Source: Paenibacillus tyrphae (GTDB lineage: Bacteria > Bacillota > Bacilli > Paenibacillales > NBRC-103111). From it: 64,000 nt of DNA. Each line of letters opens with the position of its first letter. Position 1 is the stretch's first letter. The translations under genes and the position numbers were made by a program. This document shows, in pieces, positions 25,414 to 34,209 of the stretch. Location of the stretch: the NCBI RefSeq assembly GCF_027925525.1, contig NZ_BSDJ01000025.1:43280-107279 (forward strand), read 5' to 3'. A model generated the notes under the pieces. It searched no databases and was not told the origin of the DNA. It saw only the letters and a program-made list of their open reading frames with translations.

Positions 25414-26182
25414 GATGTTCTCCTTCACCGGCGATCAGCAGCTCCACTTGATGCTTATGAAGCTCTTCTTTCATTTCGTCGCTCGGCTCCCGGTCCGTTA
25501 TGATCATGTCGATCCCTTCCAGCCCGGCGACGCGGTGAAACAGCTTTTTGCCGAATTTCGTATGATCGGCCAGTACGATCACTTGATCCGACTTGCGCAT
25601 GACCTGCCGGATCAAATAGCTTTCCTCCTCGAACATGGTCGTCAGACCGTGCGGCGCTATGCCGCATGTGCCGAGCAGCGCTTTGTCCACCTGATATTCG
25701 GACAGCATTTCCAGCGTCCGCGCCCCGAAAACCAACCGCTGCTCGTTATCTAGCAAGCCGCCGAGAAGATGGATGCGGATTTCATCCTTCTGCGTCAGCA
25801 TGCCCGCCAGATCGATCGAGTTGGTGACGACCACATTGCGCCGGGTCCGCATCGATTCCATCGCACAGCGCACCGTAGTGGAGGAATCGGTATACAAATA
25901 ATCGCCGTCGTGAATCAGCGTCGCCGCCAGCCTGCCGATCGCCTGCTTGGACGGGGTGTCCAGTTGAAGCCGCTGCTCGTAGTTCGGCACCTCCTTGGAG
26001 ATCGACGGCAGCATGGCGCCTCCGCGGGTACGGATGATGCTCCCCTGCTCCTCCAGCTTGATCAGATCGCGCCGGGCGGTATCCCACGAGATTTGCAGCC
26101 ACTCGCAAATTTCCGTGACGGTGATGCGCTGTTTTTCATTTAACTTCTGTACAATCGCAATCAGTCTCTCTTCTTGAAACAT
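25406..26182 (-). CDS. DeoR-family transcriptional regulator
   Basis: 258 residues. The N-terminal HTH (about 1-57) has RITVTEICEWLQISWDTARR and the family's DLIKLEEQGSIIRTRGGA wing. The C-terminal DeoR sensor domain (about 75-235) includes LYTDSSTTVRCAMES, KALLGTCGIAPHGLTTMFEE and VIVLADHTKFGKK, the sugar-phosphate-binding regions. Such proteins repress sugar-use genes until a phosphorylated sugar binds. It is the first gene of a two-gene unit with the MFS transporter; an inverted repeat in its leader may be its own operator. Confidence 0.9.
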   Translation of the reverse strand: MFQEERLIAIVQKLNEKQRITVTEICEWLQISWDTARRDLIKLEEQGSIIRTRGGAMLPSISKEVPNYEQRLQLDTPSKQAIGRLAATLIHDGDYLYTDSSTTVRCAMESMRTRRNVVVTNSIDLAGMLTQKDEIRIHLLGGLLDNEQRLVFGARTLEMLSEYQVDKALLGTCGIAPHGLTTMFEEESYLIRQVMRKSDQVIVLADHTKFGKKLFHRVAGLEGIDMIITDREPSDEMKEELHKHQVELLIAGEGEHHD

Positions 26183-26208
26183 GCGTATTCCCCTTCCGAA
26201 TACTTGGC

Positions 26209-26249
26209 CTTAAATTAAGTTTTTATAAGTTATATTAAGCTAATTTAAG
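26209..26249 (-). promoter_or_regulatory. Inverted repeat upstream of the DeoR gene
   Basis: CTTAAATTA (26209-26217) and TAATTTAAG (26241-26249) are exact reverse complements 23 bp apart, within an AT-rich leader that starts 27 bp before the gene. Several TTAAG words lie between. A good candidate for DeoR self-regulation. Confidence 0.45.
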
Positions 26250-26394
26250 TGATATTCTTGATTATAAACCAAAATCCGCAGATTACAAGCGTTAGTACGG
26301 AAAACAACATCACATTTTCGCCATAATTAAAACGACGGGGAAGGATTGTCGTTCCTTCGCCCGCCGCTTAGAATGGGTGTTCCCGAAAAAGCTG

Positions 26395-26664
26395 TTAATA
26401 CAGAGCTTTTCTTATATTTTTGTCCTTATCGTCGCCTTGCTCGTCTTTCTCTTCCTTCTCCTGCTTTTCTTCGTGAAATTCGATCGGCGTATTTCCCGTA
26501 ATCTGATCGAAGGGAGTGTAATCGCTGTTCGGGATCGCCTTGCCGGCAATCATCTTGCAGATAATGATCGTAAGTAAAACGATGATCGGAACGATCAAGG
26601 AAAGCATCGTATATAAAGCAAAATCGTCCATATTCCAGGCCCGTCCTTCTCCTTTATTAGCCAT
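26395..26664 (-). CDS. Small membrane protein, DUF3951-like
   Basis: 89 residues. One membrane helix (about 22-43, ending IICKMIAG) is followed by the motif YTPFDQITGNTPIEFHEE and a very acidic/basic tail (EKQEKEEKDEQGDD). The YTPFD-ITG motif is what I recall from the Bacillales DUF3951 family of small uncharacterised proteins. The ATG at 26664 has only a weak ribosome site; ATG 26631 is possible but poorly placed relative to AAAGGAG. It stands alone. Function unknown. Confidence 0.6.
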   Translation of the reverse strand: MANKGEGRAWNMDDFALYTMLSLIVPIIVLLTIIICKMIAGKAIPNSDYTPFDQITGNTPIEFHEEKQEKEEKDEQGDDKDKNIRKALY

Positions 26665-26734
26665 ACTTGTCCGTTCATTTAACTTTTATACGAAGAAGGC
26701 CGAAAAATAGTTTCGCAGAGCGGGTGTCAGGTCA

Positions 26735-26782
26735 AAAAATATCCCCGTAAAGCTCGGCTTCAAAGCCGCCGCTCTACAGGGA
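26735..26782 (-). terminator. Terminator of the giant repeat-protein gene
   Basis: On the minus strand CCCTGTAGAGCGGCGGCTT, a short loop, then GCCGAGCTTTACGGGG and ATATTTTTTG. Long stem with small bulges followed by a T run, 38 bp past the stop. Confidence 0.8.
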
Positions 26783-26819
26783 TGTGTTACCGTCCTTGAG
26801 GAAAACATGGCCGTTTCAA

Positions 26820-29800
26820 TTACTCGTTCGCCGCGCCGATTGCAATCCAGTTGACCACTCCTTGCAGCTCCGGCGAAAATTTGGAACGGACCACTTCCAA
26901 AATAGCGCCGTCGGGCTCCTTCTGTTGAACGACCGCGTACGTGTTCGTCTGATCTGTGGAAGCTACCAGTACATAGTTGTTGTCTGCGAAAGGCCGCTCA
27001 AATATCAGCACCACTTCCGTCAATTCGTCTTCGAGACTTAGCAGGAACGGGCTAATCCCGAACTGCTGCACCGTCGTCCGGACCCCAACCGCCTGCACCG
27101 GCTGGAAGGACAAATGCTCCGGAGTGACCGCTCCGGCCGCCAAATGCTCCGACTTGATGCTTTCCGGCTGCAGCTGGCTGCCCGCTGTAGCGTCGGCTTC
27201 CGATACTTGCGCAGATACGGCGTCCCATAAGAGATCCAGCGCACGAATATGGGCCTCCGCCAGCTCCGGCTCAAGCTCGGCAACCAATCCTTCCTCCGAT
27301 TCCATGACAATTGCCGCCTCATCCGCTTCCGGTGTCTCGATTTCGCTCTGGATGCCGTCGTCTTCCGTTTCGTCGCTTGGATCGAATCGATCCGGATCGT
27401 CGGCCGTGTGGGCGGCATCGTCCCGCGCTTCCTCAGCCGGCCGCCTGTTCAGCAGTGCCTGCAGCGACGGTTCCAAATGAATGAAGGAAATCGTGCCTGG
27501 CACCAGATGGTAGCCTGAGATCGTCTCCTGCTTGATATGCAGCCCGTCGACCGACTCGACGCACAAATGATCCGCCGTCACCGAGCCTTCCGCCAGCTTC
27601 TCCGCCGTCACTGCCCCCGCCTGCAATTGCGCTTCGCCTACGGATTCCTCCGCTAGCTGCTCTGCGCCCACAGCTCCTTCGGACAGATGCCGCTCCGTCA
27701 CCGAGCCTTCCGCCAGCTTCTCCGACGTCACCGCTTGCGCTTGCAAGTGCGCTTCGCCCACGGATTCCTCCGCTAGCTGCTCTGCGCCCACAGCTCCTTC
27801 GGACAGATGCCGGCTGTGTACCGCGCCGTCAGCCAGGTGCTGCTCCGTCACCGCGCCTTCCGCCAGCTTCTCCGCCGTCACAGCCCCCGCCTGCAATTGC
27901 GCTTCGCCTACGGATTCCTCCGCTAGCTGCTCTGCGCCCACAGCTCCTTCGGACAGATGCCGGCTGTGTACCGCGCCGTCAGCCAGATGCTGCTCCGTCA
28001 CCGCGCCTTCTGCCAGTTTCTCCGACGTCACAGCCCCCGCCTGCAATTGCGCTTCGCCCACGGATTCTTCCGCTAGCTGCTCTGCGCCCACAGCGCCGGA
28101 CGCCAGATGCCGGCTTTGAACTGCTCCTTCGGTCAGATGCTGCTCCGTCACCGCGCCTTCCGCCAGCTTCTCCGACGTCACAGCCCCCGCCTGCAATTGC
28201 GCTTCGCCCACGGATTCCTCCGCTAGCTGCTCTGCGCCTACTGCGCCTTCGGCCAAATGCCGGCTGCGTACAGCCCCTTCCGCAAGGTGCAGGGACATCA
28301 CCGCATCAGTTGCAAGATGTCGGCTTCGCACCGACTCCTCCGCAAGGTGCAGGGGCGTCACCGCTCCTTCCGCCAGCTTCTCCGACGTCACCGCTTGCGC
28401 CTGCAGCTGCGCTTCGCCTACGGATTCAGCCGCTAGCTGCTCCGCGCCCACCGCGCCTTCGGCCAAATGCCGGCTGTGAACCGCTCCGTCGGCTAGGTAC
28501 TTATCCGTCACCGCGCCTTCCGCCAGATGCCGGCCGTGTACCGCGCCGTCGGACAGGTGCTGCTCTGTCACCGCGCCTTCCGCTAGCTTCTCCGACGTCA
28601 CGGACTCCGCCTGCAATTGCGCTTCGCCTACGGCTTCTGCCGCCAACTGTTCCACGCCTACTGCGCCTTCGGCCAGATGCCGGCCGTGTACAGCTCCTTC
28701 GGCTAAGTGCTGCTCCGTCACCGCGCCTTCCGCCAGCTTCTCCGACGTCACGGACTCCGCCCGCAGCTGTGCTTCACCCACGGCCTCCGCCGCCAGCTGC
28801 TCCGCGTCCACCGCGCCGGATGCCAGATGCCGGCCGTGTACAGCTCCTTCAGCCAAGTGCTGCTCCGTCACCGCGCCTTCCGCCAGCTTCTCCGACGTCA
28901 CCGCCCCCGCCTGCAATTGCGCTTCGCCTACGGCCTCTGCCGCTAGCTGCTCTGCGCCCACCGCGCCTTCGGCCAAATGCCGGCCGTGTACCGCGCCGTC
29001 AGCCAAGTGCTGCTCCGTCACCGCGCCTTCCGCCAGCTTCTCCGACGTTACGGCCTCCGCCTGCAATTGCACTTCGCCTACGGCCTCCGCCGCCAGCTGC
29101 TCTGCGCCCACCGCGCCTTCGGCCAAATGCCGGCCGTGTACCGCGCCGTCAGCCAAGTGCTGCTCCGTCACCGCGCCTTCCGCCAGCTTCTCCGACGTTA
29201 CGGCCTCCGCCTGCAATTGCGCTTCGCCTACGGCCTCCGCCGCCAGCTGTTCTGCGCCCACCGCGCCTTCGGCCAGATGCCCGCGGTGAACCGCTCCTTC
29301 GGCCAAGTGCAGCTCCGTCACCGCGCCTTCCGCCAGCTTCTCCGACGTTACGGCCTCCGCCTGCAATTGCGTCTCGCCAACAGCTTCCGCCGCCAGCTGC
29401 TCCGACGTCACGGACCCTGCCTGCAATTGCACTGTACCTACGGCCTCCGCCGCTAGCTGCTCCACGCCCACCGCGCCGGACGCCAGATGCCGGCCGTGTA
29501 CCGTCCCTTCGGCCAAGTGCAGCTCCGTCACCGCGCCTTCCGCCAGCTTCTCCGACGTCACCGCTTGCGCCTGCAAGTGCGTTTCGCCTACGGACTCTGC
29601 CGCCAGCTGCTCCGCGCCCACCGCGCCGGGAGCCAGATGCCGGCTGTGGACCGCTCCTTCTGCGAGATGCCGATCCGTTACCGCGCCTTCCGCCAGCTTC
29701 TCCGACGTCACGGACTCCGCCTGCAATTGCGCTTCGCCTACGGCTTCCGCCGCCAGCTGCTCCGCGCCCACCGCGCCGGGCGCCAGATGCCGGCCGTGGA

Positions 29801-32800
29801 CCGCCCCTTCTGCGATATGCAGATCCGTCACCGCGCCTTCCGCCAGCTTCTCCGACGTTACGGACTCCGCCTGCAATTGCGCTTCGCCTACGGACTCCGC
29901 CGCCAACTGCTCCGGACCAATCATGCCTTCGGCCAAATGCCGGCTGCGTATGGCCCCTTCCGCAATGTGTAGGGCCATCACCGCGCCTCCTGCAAGATGC
30001 CGGCTTCGCACCGACTCTTCCGCAAGGTGCAGAGGCGTCACTGCGCTTTCGGCCAAGCGGCTGCCGTCCACGGCCCCTTCGGCAAGGTTCAACGTCGTGA
30101 CCGCACCTTCCGCCAAATGCCGTCCATGTACGGCGCCTTCCGCGAGGTGCAGCGCCGTCACTACGCCTTCCGCCAGCTTCTCCGACGTCACAGCCTCCGC
30201 CTGCAGTTGTGCCGGGCCTACGGCCTCCTCCGCCAGTTGCTCCACGCCCACTGTGCCGGGCGCCAGATGCGCCGTCGTCACGGCGCCCTCCGCCAAGCGG
30301 CTGCCGTCAACCACGCCCTCTGCGAGGTGCTCCCTTGTAACCGCGCCTTCCGCCAAATGCCGGCCGTGCACAGTCCTTTCTTCAAGGTGCAGCGCCGTGA
30401 CTGCGCCTTCAGCCAGATGCCAGCCGCGAACCGCCGCCTCCACAAGGTGCCTCGCCGTCACCGCACCTCCCGCCAGCTTCTCCGACGTCACAGCCTCCGC
30501 CTGCAATTGCGCTTCGCCTACGGACTCCGTCGCCAGCTGCTCCGCGCCTACCGCGCCCGGCGCCAGATGCGCCATCGTTACGGCTTCCTCCGCCAAGCTA
30601 CTTGCGCCTACGGCTCCCTCTGCGAGGTGCCTCGCCTTCACCGCGCCTTCCGCCAGCTTTTGTGACGTTACGGCCTCCGTCTGCAATTGCGCTGAGCCTA
30701 CGGCCTCCGCCGCCAACTGCTCCGCGCCCACCGCGCCCGGCGTTAGATGCGCCATTGTCACGGACTCCTCCGCCAGACGGCTGCCGTCGACCGCTCCCTC
30801 TGCGAGGTGCCTCGTTGTCACCGCGTTTTCCGCCAGCTTTCCCGACGTCACCGACTGCGCCTGCAGCTGCGGTTCGCCTACGGCTTCCGCCGCAAGCTGC
30901 TCCGTGCCTACGGCGCCCGGCGCCAGATGCTGCGCCGTCACGGACTCCGCTGCCAGCTTTCCCGATGTCACCGCCTGCTCCTGCAGCTGCGCTTCGCCTA
31001 CCGCTTTCGCCGCAAGCTGCTCCGCGCCCACCGCGCCCGGCGTTAGATGCGCCATCGTCACGGCGCCCTCCGCCAAGCGGCTGCCGTCGACTGCGTTTTT
31101 TGCGAGATGATCCGCCGTCACGGCGCCTTCCGCCAGCTTCTCCGACGTCACCGCCTGCGCCTTCAGCTGCGTTTCGCCAACAGCTTCCGCCGCCAACTGC
31201 TCCAAGCCGACGGCGCCCGGCTTCAGATGAATCCCCGCCACCGAACGCAGCGCCAGCTTTTCCGACGTCACCGACTGCGCCTGCAGGTGTACTTCCCCTA
31301 CGGCTTCCGCCGCAAGCTGCACCGCACCGACAGCACCTGCCGCCAGGTGCAGCGCCGTCACGGACTCCTCCGCCAAGCGGCTGCCGTCAACCGTGCCTTC
31401 CGCCAGGTGACGGCCTCGTACCGATCCATCCGCAAGGTGCAGCGCCGTCACCGCTCCTTCCGCAAGCTTCTCCGACGTCACCGCGGCCGCCGCTATATGT
31501 CTACCGCTCACCGCGCCATCCACCATATGCGGACCGCGCACCGAGCCTTCCATCAGATGCTGCTCCATGACTGCACCTTCCGCCAGCTTCTCCGACGTTA
31601 CCGAATGCGCCTGCAGTTGGTCTTCGCCTACAGCTTCCGCCATCAAATGCTGCGCACCGACCGCATTCGGCGTCAGATGCGCAGTCGTCACGGACCCTGC
31701 CGCCAAGCGGCTGCCGTCAACCACGCTTTCCGCCAAATGCAGCCCGCGTACCGAGCCTTCCGCCAGATGCAGCGCCGTGACTGCGCCTTCCGCCAGCTTT
31801 TCCGTCGTGACGGCCTTCGCCTGCAGCTGCGCTTCGCCTACGGCTCCGGTCCTCAGATTCTCCGCACCGACCGCACCGGGCGTCAGATGCACCGCCATGA
31901 CTGCCCCTTCCGCCAGATGGCTGCTGCTCACCACGCCTTCCGCCAGATGCTGGCCTCGCACCGCCCGTTCCGCTAGATGCGGCGCTGTCACCGCACCGGA
32001 CACCAAGTGCTTCGCCGTCACTACGCCCGCGGCCAAACGGCTTCCGTCGACCGCTCCCTCTATCAAATGAGAACCGCGTACCGAGCCTTCGGTCAGGTGC
32101 AGCGCCGTTACCGCGTTTTCCGCCAGTTTCTCCGACGTTACCGCGCCGTCTTCCAGCTTATCGCGGGTAACGGCACCGGTAGCGAGCTGGTGCGTCTTCA
32201 CGGATGCTTTTCCGAGATGCGCATGTTGAATCGCACCCAAGGCCACATGCTCCGCCTGCACCGATTCCTTGCCCAGCTTCTCCGATGTTACGCTTGCGGA
32301 AGCCAGCTTCGCCGTCGTCACGGCCAAATTGGTCAGCTTGTCGGTCGATACCGATTCACCGGACAGCTTGGAGGTGGTGACACTGTGTTTCGCCAGATGC
32401 GTGGTTTGTACCGCCCCTTCATGCAAATGCTGGGCCTGCACCGCCCCACCGGCCAGCTTATCGGAGGTGACAGCCCGGTCCTGCAGCTTCTCCGTCGCGA
32501 TCGAGCGCTCCTGCAAATGATCGCTACCGACAGCCGACGAGGCAATGTGCACGGTCTGCACGGCTTTGTCAGCCAGATGCATCGAATTGACGGCGTCTTC
32601 CGTCAAATGCTCGCCGGATACCGATTTTTTCGCCAGCTTCCGCGAGGTAACGGCTTGCTCGCCCAATTTCTCGGAGGTGACGGTAGAATCCGCCAGTTGC
32701 TGCGTGCCGACGCTATAAAGCGCCAATTTATCCGCTGTCACCGCGTGAGCGGCCAAATGACGGCCTTCCACCGCTCCTTGCTGCAAATGCCGGCTTTCAA

Positions 32801-34025
32801 TCGCCCTTTCCTGCACATGCAGCCCATGTACCGCTTCCTTGGACAATTTGCCGGAAGTCACGGCTCCGTCCTTCAGATGAACGTTCTGCACCGCATCTTC
32901 CGTCAGATGGCTCGCGTCGATCTGCTTCGGCGAAATGTTAACGCCCCGGATCAGCCCCGCCGTCAAATGATCGTTCAGCACCGAATTCAGCTTCAAATGC
33001 TCGGAAGCTACACTCCATGGCGCCAGCTTCTCCTCCGTAACCGACTGGGGAGCCAGCTTCTCGGCGCCGATGTCTCCATCGGCCAGCTTCGCGGAGGTCA
33101 CTGAAAAATCGCGCAGCTTTTCCGTCGTCACCGCGCCTTCCAGCAGCTTCGACGAATTGACTACGCCGTTAGCCAAATGAATCGAATGAATGGCACCGCT
33201 TCGGATTTTATCCGACGTGATCGACTGATGCTGAATCAGCTCGCCGGTAATCGCCTCGTCGGCAAAATGCTTCGTATAAATCGATTTTTCGGCAATTTTC
33301 ATCCCGTCGATCGTCTTATCCGCCAGCTTCTCCGAAGTGATGCTGTTGTCCTGAAGCTTCTCTCCGCTGATCGCCCGGTCTTGAATTTTATCCGTCGAGA
33401 CCGAAGCTTTGGCAAGATGCTCCGCCGTTACCGACTGCAAACCGAGCTTTTGTGTCGTGACGCTCCGGTCCGCCAGCTTGGTGCTATCGACCGCATAGTC
33501 GGTCAGATTGTCCCGACCGACGCTATTCCGTTTGATCCGGGTACCGTCGACGGCATAACGCGCGATTTTCTCCGTCGTGACCGACTCTTCGGCCAAATCG
33601 TCCGTATACACGGTGGCTCCCTGTATAAATCGCGGTCTGACCGCCTCTTCAACGGACCGGATGACCGGCCCTTCAACTGCACGGGTGACCGGTTTTTCAA
33701 CTACCCGGGTGACTGGCTCCTCAACTGTACGGGTAACCGGCTCTTCAACTACCCGAGTGGCCGGCTTTTCAACTACCCGGGTGACCGGCTCTTCAACTGC
33801 CCGGGGAGTGTCCGGAACCGCCTGCGATTCGGCAGCATCCTGTTCTTCTTCTTCTCCTTCCTCAAAGTCTAATTGACCGATGCTGATATCCTCATCAAAG
33901 TCGGCTTGCGGCCTCAAAATTCGCGGCTTGTCGTCCAGCCACTTAAGCTCGTTAACGTACGAGTCCATGCGCTTGCTGCGCACCGGACGTCGCGTACCGG
34001 AACCCCGGCGGTTTTCTCGTTTCAT
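26820..34025 (-). CDS. Giant decapeptide-repeat protein with WIAG-like tail, probable spore-surface fibre
   Basis: 2,401 residues, by far the largest gene here. A basic N-terminus (about 1-40) and an acidic stretch are followed by six or seven degenerate octapeptides of the VEEPVTRV type (about 80-135). About 200 decapeptides of the form AVTSEKLAEG follow, then a linker rich in Asp/Glu and a C-terminal domain of about 100 residues ending VVNWIAIGAANE, as in proteins annotated with a WIAG tail. No signal peptide or wall anchor is seen, which fits a mother-cell-made spore layer better than secretion. The start is ATG 34025 behind GGGAGG; ATG 34040 overlaps that ribosome site. Upstream lie a sigma-K-like promoter and a CotSA-like glycosyltransferase gene. 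Function as a fibre is inferred. Confidence 0.85.
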   Translation of the reverse strand: MKRENRRGSGTRRPVRSKRMDSYVNELKWLDDKPRILRPQADFDEDISIGQLDFEEGEEEEQDAAESQAVPDTPRAVEEPVTRVVEKPATRVVEEPVTRTVEEPVTRVVEKPVTRAVEGPVIRSVEEAVRPRFIQGATVYTDDLAEESVTTEKIARYAVDGTRIKRNSVGRDNLTDYAVDSTKLADRSVTTQKLGLQSVTAEHLAKASVSTDKIQDRAISGEKLQDNSITSEKLADKTIDGMKIAEKSIYTKHFADEAITGELIQHQSITSDKIRSGAIHSIHLANGVVNSSKLLEGAVTTEKLRDFSVTSAKLADGDIGAEKLAPQSVTEEKLAPWSVASEHLKLNSVLNDHLTAGLIRGVNISPKQIDASHLTEDAVQNVHLKDGAVTSGKLSKEAVHGLHVQERAIESRHLQQGAVEGRHLAAHAVTADKLALYSVGTQQLADSTVTSEKLGEQAVTSRKLAKKSVSGEHLTEDAVNSMHLADKAVQTVHIASSAVGSDHLQERSIATEKLQDRAVTSDKLAGGAVQAQHLHEGAVQTTHLAKHSVTTSKLSGESVSTDKLTNLAVTTAKLASASVTSEKLGKESVQAEHVALGAIQHAHLGKASVKTHQLATGAVTRDKLEDGAVTSEKLAENAVTALHLTEGSVRGSHLIEGAVDGSRLAAGVVTAKHLVSGAVTAPHLAERAVRGQHLAEGVVSSSHLAEGAVMAVHLTPGAVGAENLRTGAVGEAQLQAKAVTTEKLAEGAVTALHLAEGSVRGLHLAESVVDGSRLAAGSVTTAHLTPNAVGAQHLMAEAVGEDQLQAHSVTSEKLAEGAVMEQHLMEGSVRGPHMVDGAVSGRHIAAAAVTSEKLAEGAVTALHLADGSVRGRHLAEGTVDGSRLAEESVTALHLAAGAVGAVQLAAEAVGEVHLQAQSVTSEKLALRSVAGIHLKPGAVGLEQLAAEAVGETQLKAQAVTSEKLAEGAVTADHLAKNAVDGSRLAEGAVTMAHLTPGAVGAEQLAAKAVGEAQLQEQAVTSGKLAAESVTAQHLAPGAVGTEQLAAEAVGEPQLQAQSVTSGKLAENAVTTRHLAEGAVDGSRLAEESVTMAHLTPGAVGAEQLAAEAVGSAQLQTEAVTSQKLAEGAVKARHLAEGAVGASSLAEEAVTMAHLAPGAVGAEQLATESVGEAQLQAEAVTSEKLAGGAVTARHLVEAAVRGWHLAEGAVTALHLEERTVHGRHLAEGAVTREHLAEGVVDGSRLAEGAVTTAHLAPGTVGVEQLAEEAVGPAQLQAEAVTSEKLAEGVVTALHLAEGAVHGRHLAEGAVTTLNLAEGAVDGSRLAESAVTPLHLAEESVRSRHLAGGAVMALHIAEGAIRSRHLAEGMIGPEQLAAESVGEAQLQAESVTSEKLAEGAVTDLHIAEGAVHGRHLAPGAVGAEQLAAEAVGEAQLQAESVTSEKLAEGAVTDRHLAEGAVHSRHLAPGAVGAEQLAAESVGETHLQAQAVTSEKLAEGAVTELHLAEGTVHGRHLASGAVGVEQLAAEAVGTVQLQAGSVTSEQLAAEAVGETQLQAEAVTSEKLAEGAVTELHLAEGAVHRGHLAEGAVGAEQLAAEAVGEAQLQAEAVTSEKLAEGAVTEQHLADGAVHGRHLAEGAVGAEQLAAEAVGEVQLQAEAVTSEKLAEGAVTEQHLADGAVHGRHLAEGAVGAEQLAAEAVGEAQLQAGAVTSEKLAEGAVTEQHLAEGAVHGRHLASGAVDAEQLAAEAVGEAQLRAESVTSEKLAEGAVTEQHLAEGAVHGRHLAEGAVGVEQLAAEAVGEAQLQAESVTSEKLAEGAVTEQHLSDGAVHGRHLAEGAVTDKYLADGAVHSRHLAEGAVGAEQLAAESVGEAQLQAQAVTSEKLAEGAVTPLHLAEESVRSRHLATDAVMSLHLAEGAVRSRHLAEGAVGAEQLAEESVGEAQLQAGAVTSEKLAEGAVTEQHLTEGAVQSRHLASGAVGAEQLAEESVGEAQLQAGAVTSEKLAEGAVTEQHLADGAVHSRHLSEGAVGAEQLAEESVGEAQLQAGAVTAEKLAEGAVTEQHLADGAVHSRHLSEGAVGAEQLAEESVGEAHLQAQAVTSEKLAEGSVTERHLSEGAVGAEQLAEESVGEAQLQAGAVTAEKLAEGSVTADHLCVESVDGLHIKQETISGYHLVPGTISFIHLEPSLQALLNRRPAEEARDDAAHTADDPDRFDPSDETEDDGIQSEIETPEADEAAIVMESEEGLVAELEPELAEAHIRALDLLWDAVSAQVSEADATAGSQLQPESIKSEHLAAGAVTPEHLSFQPVQAVGVRTTVQQFGISPFLLSLEDELTEVVLIFERPFADNNYVLVASTDQTNTYAVVQQKEPDGAILEVVRSKFSPELQGVVNWIAIGAANE
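27480..33600 (-). repeat. About 200 tandem 30-bp units coding decapeptides
   Basis: Every 30 bp codes a decapeptide with fixed Ala-Val at positions 1-2 and Leu near 7 (AVTSEKLAEG, AVTEQHLADG, AVHGRHLAEG, AVGAEQLAAE, AVGEAQLQAE). Between about 27.6 and 29.9 kb these five types recur in that order as a 150-bp super-repeat with near-identical DNA (compare 28981-29130 with 29131-29280). Toward 33.6 kb (protein N-terminus) units are more diverse and the super-repeat fades, so homogenisation appears to act mainly at the C-terminal side. Confidence 0.92.
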
Positions 34026-34092
34026 GCTAGGTCCTCCCATATGGTGTAGTGCCTAGTTGGCCATGCTGGAAATGATTGCATTTAGACACTTG

Positions 34093-34121
34093 TAACATAT
34101 GCATTTACCTAGAAGGAGGTC
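34093..34121 (-). promoter_or_regulatory. Probable sigma-K promoter of the repeat-protein gene
   Basis: On the minus strand an AC (34120-34119) inside GACC is followed after 17 bp by CATATGTTA (34101-34093), an exact match to the sigma-K -10 form CATANNNTA. It would start transcription about 60 nt before the gene. The match is by eye only. Confidence 0.5.
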
Positions 34122-34209
34122 ATTCGCCCGGTTAAAAATGGGCATTCGCACAAGAAAGCCGCGCCGTTTTTCCATCAAACCGCAACACGCAAAAAACAGG
34201 CGGTCTCGT

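Noticed and set aside
27600..29900. CRISPR array
   Set aside because: Regular spacing exists, but the whole unit repeats with no unique spacers and it codes an uninterrupted protein.
28310..33872. Long open frames on the plus strand across the repeat gene, up to 596 residues
   Set aside because: The 30-bp period keeps stop codons out of the opposite strand. The translations are low-complexity Pro/Arg/Ala text without starts or ribosome sites, as expected for a shadow.
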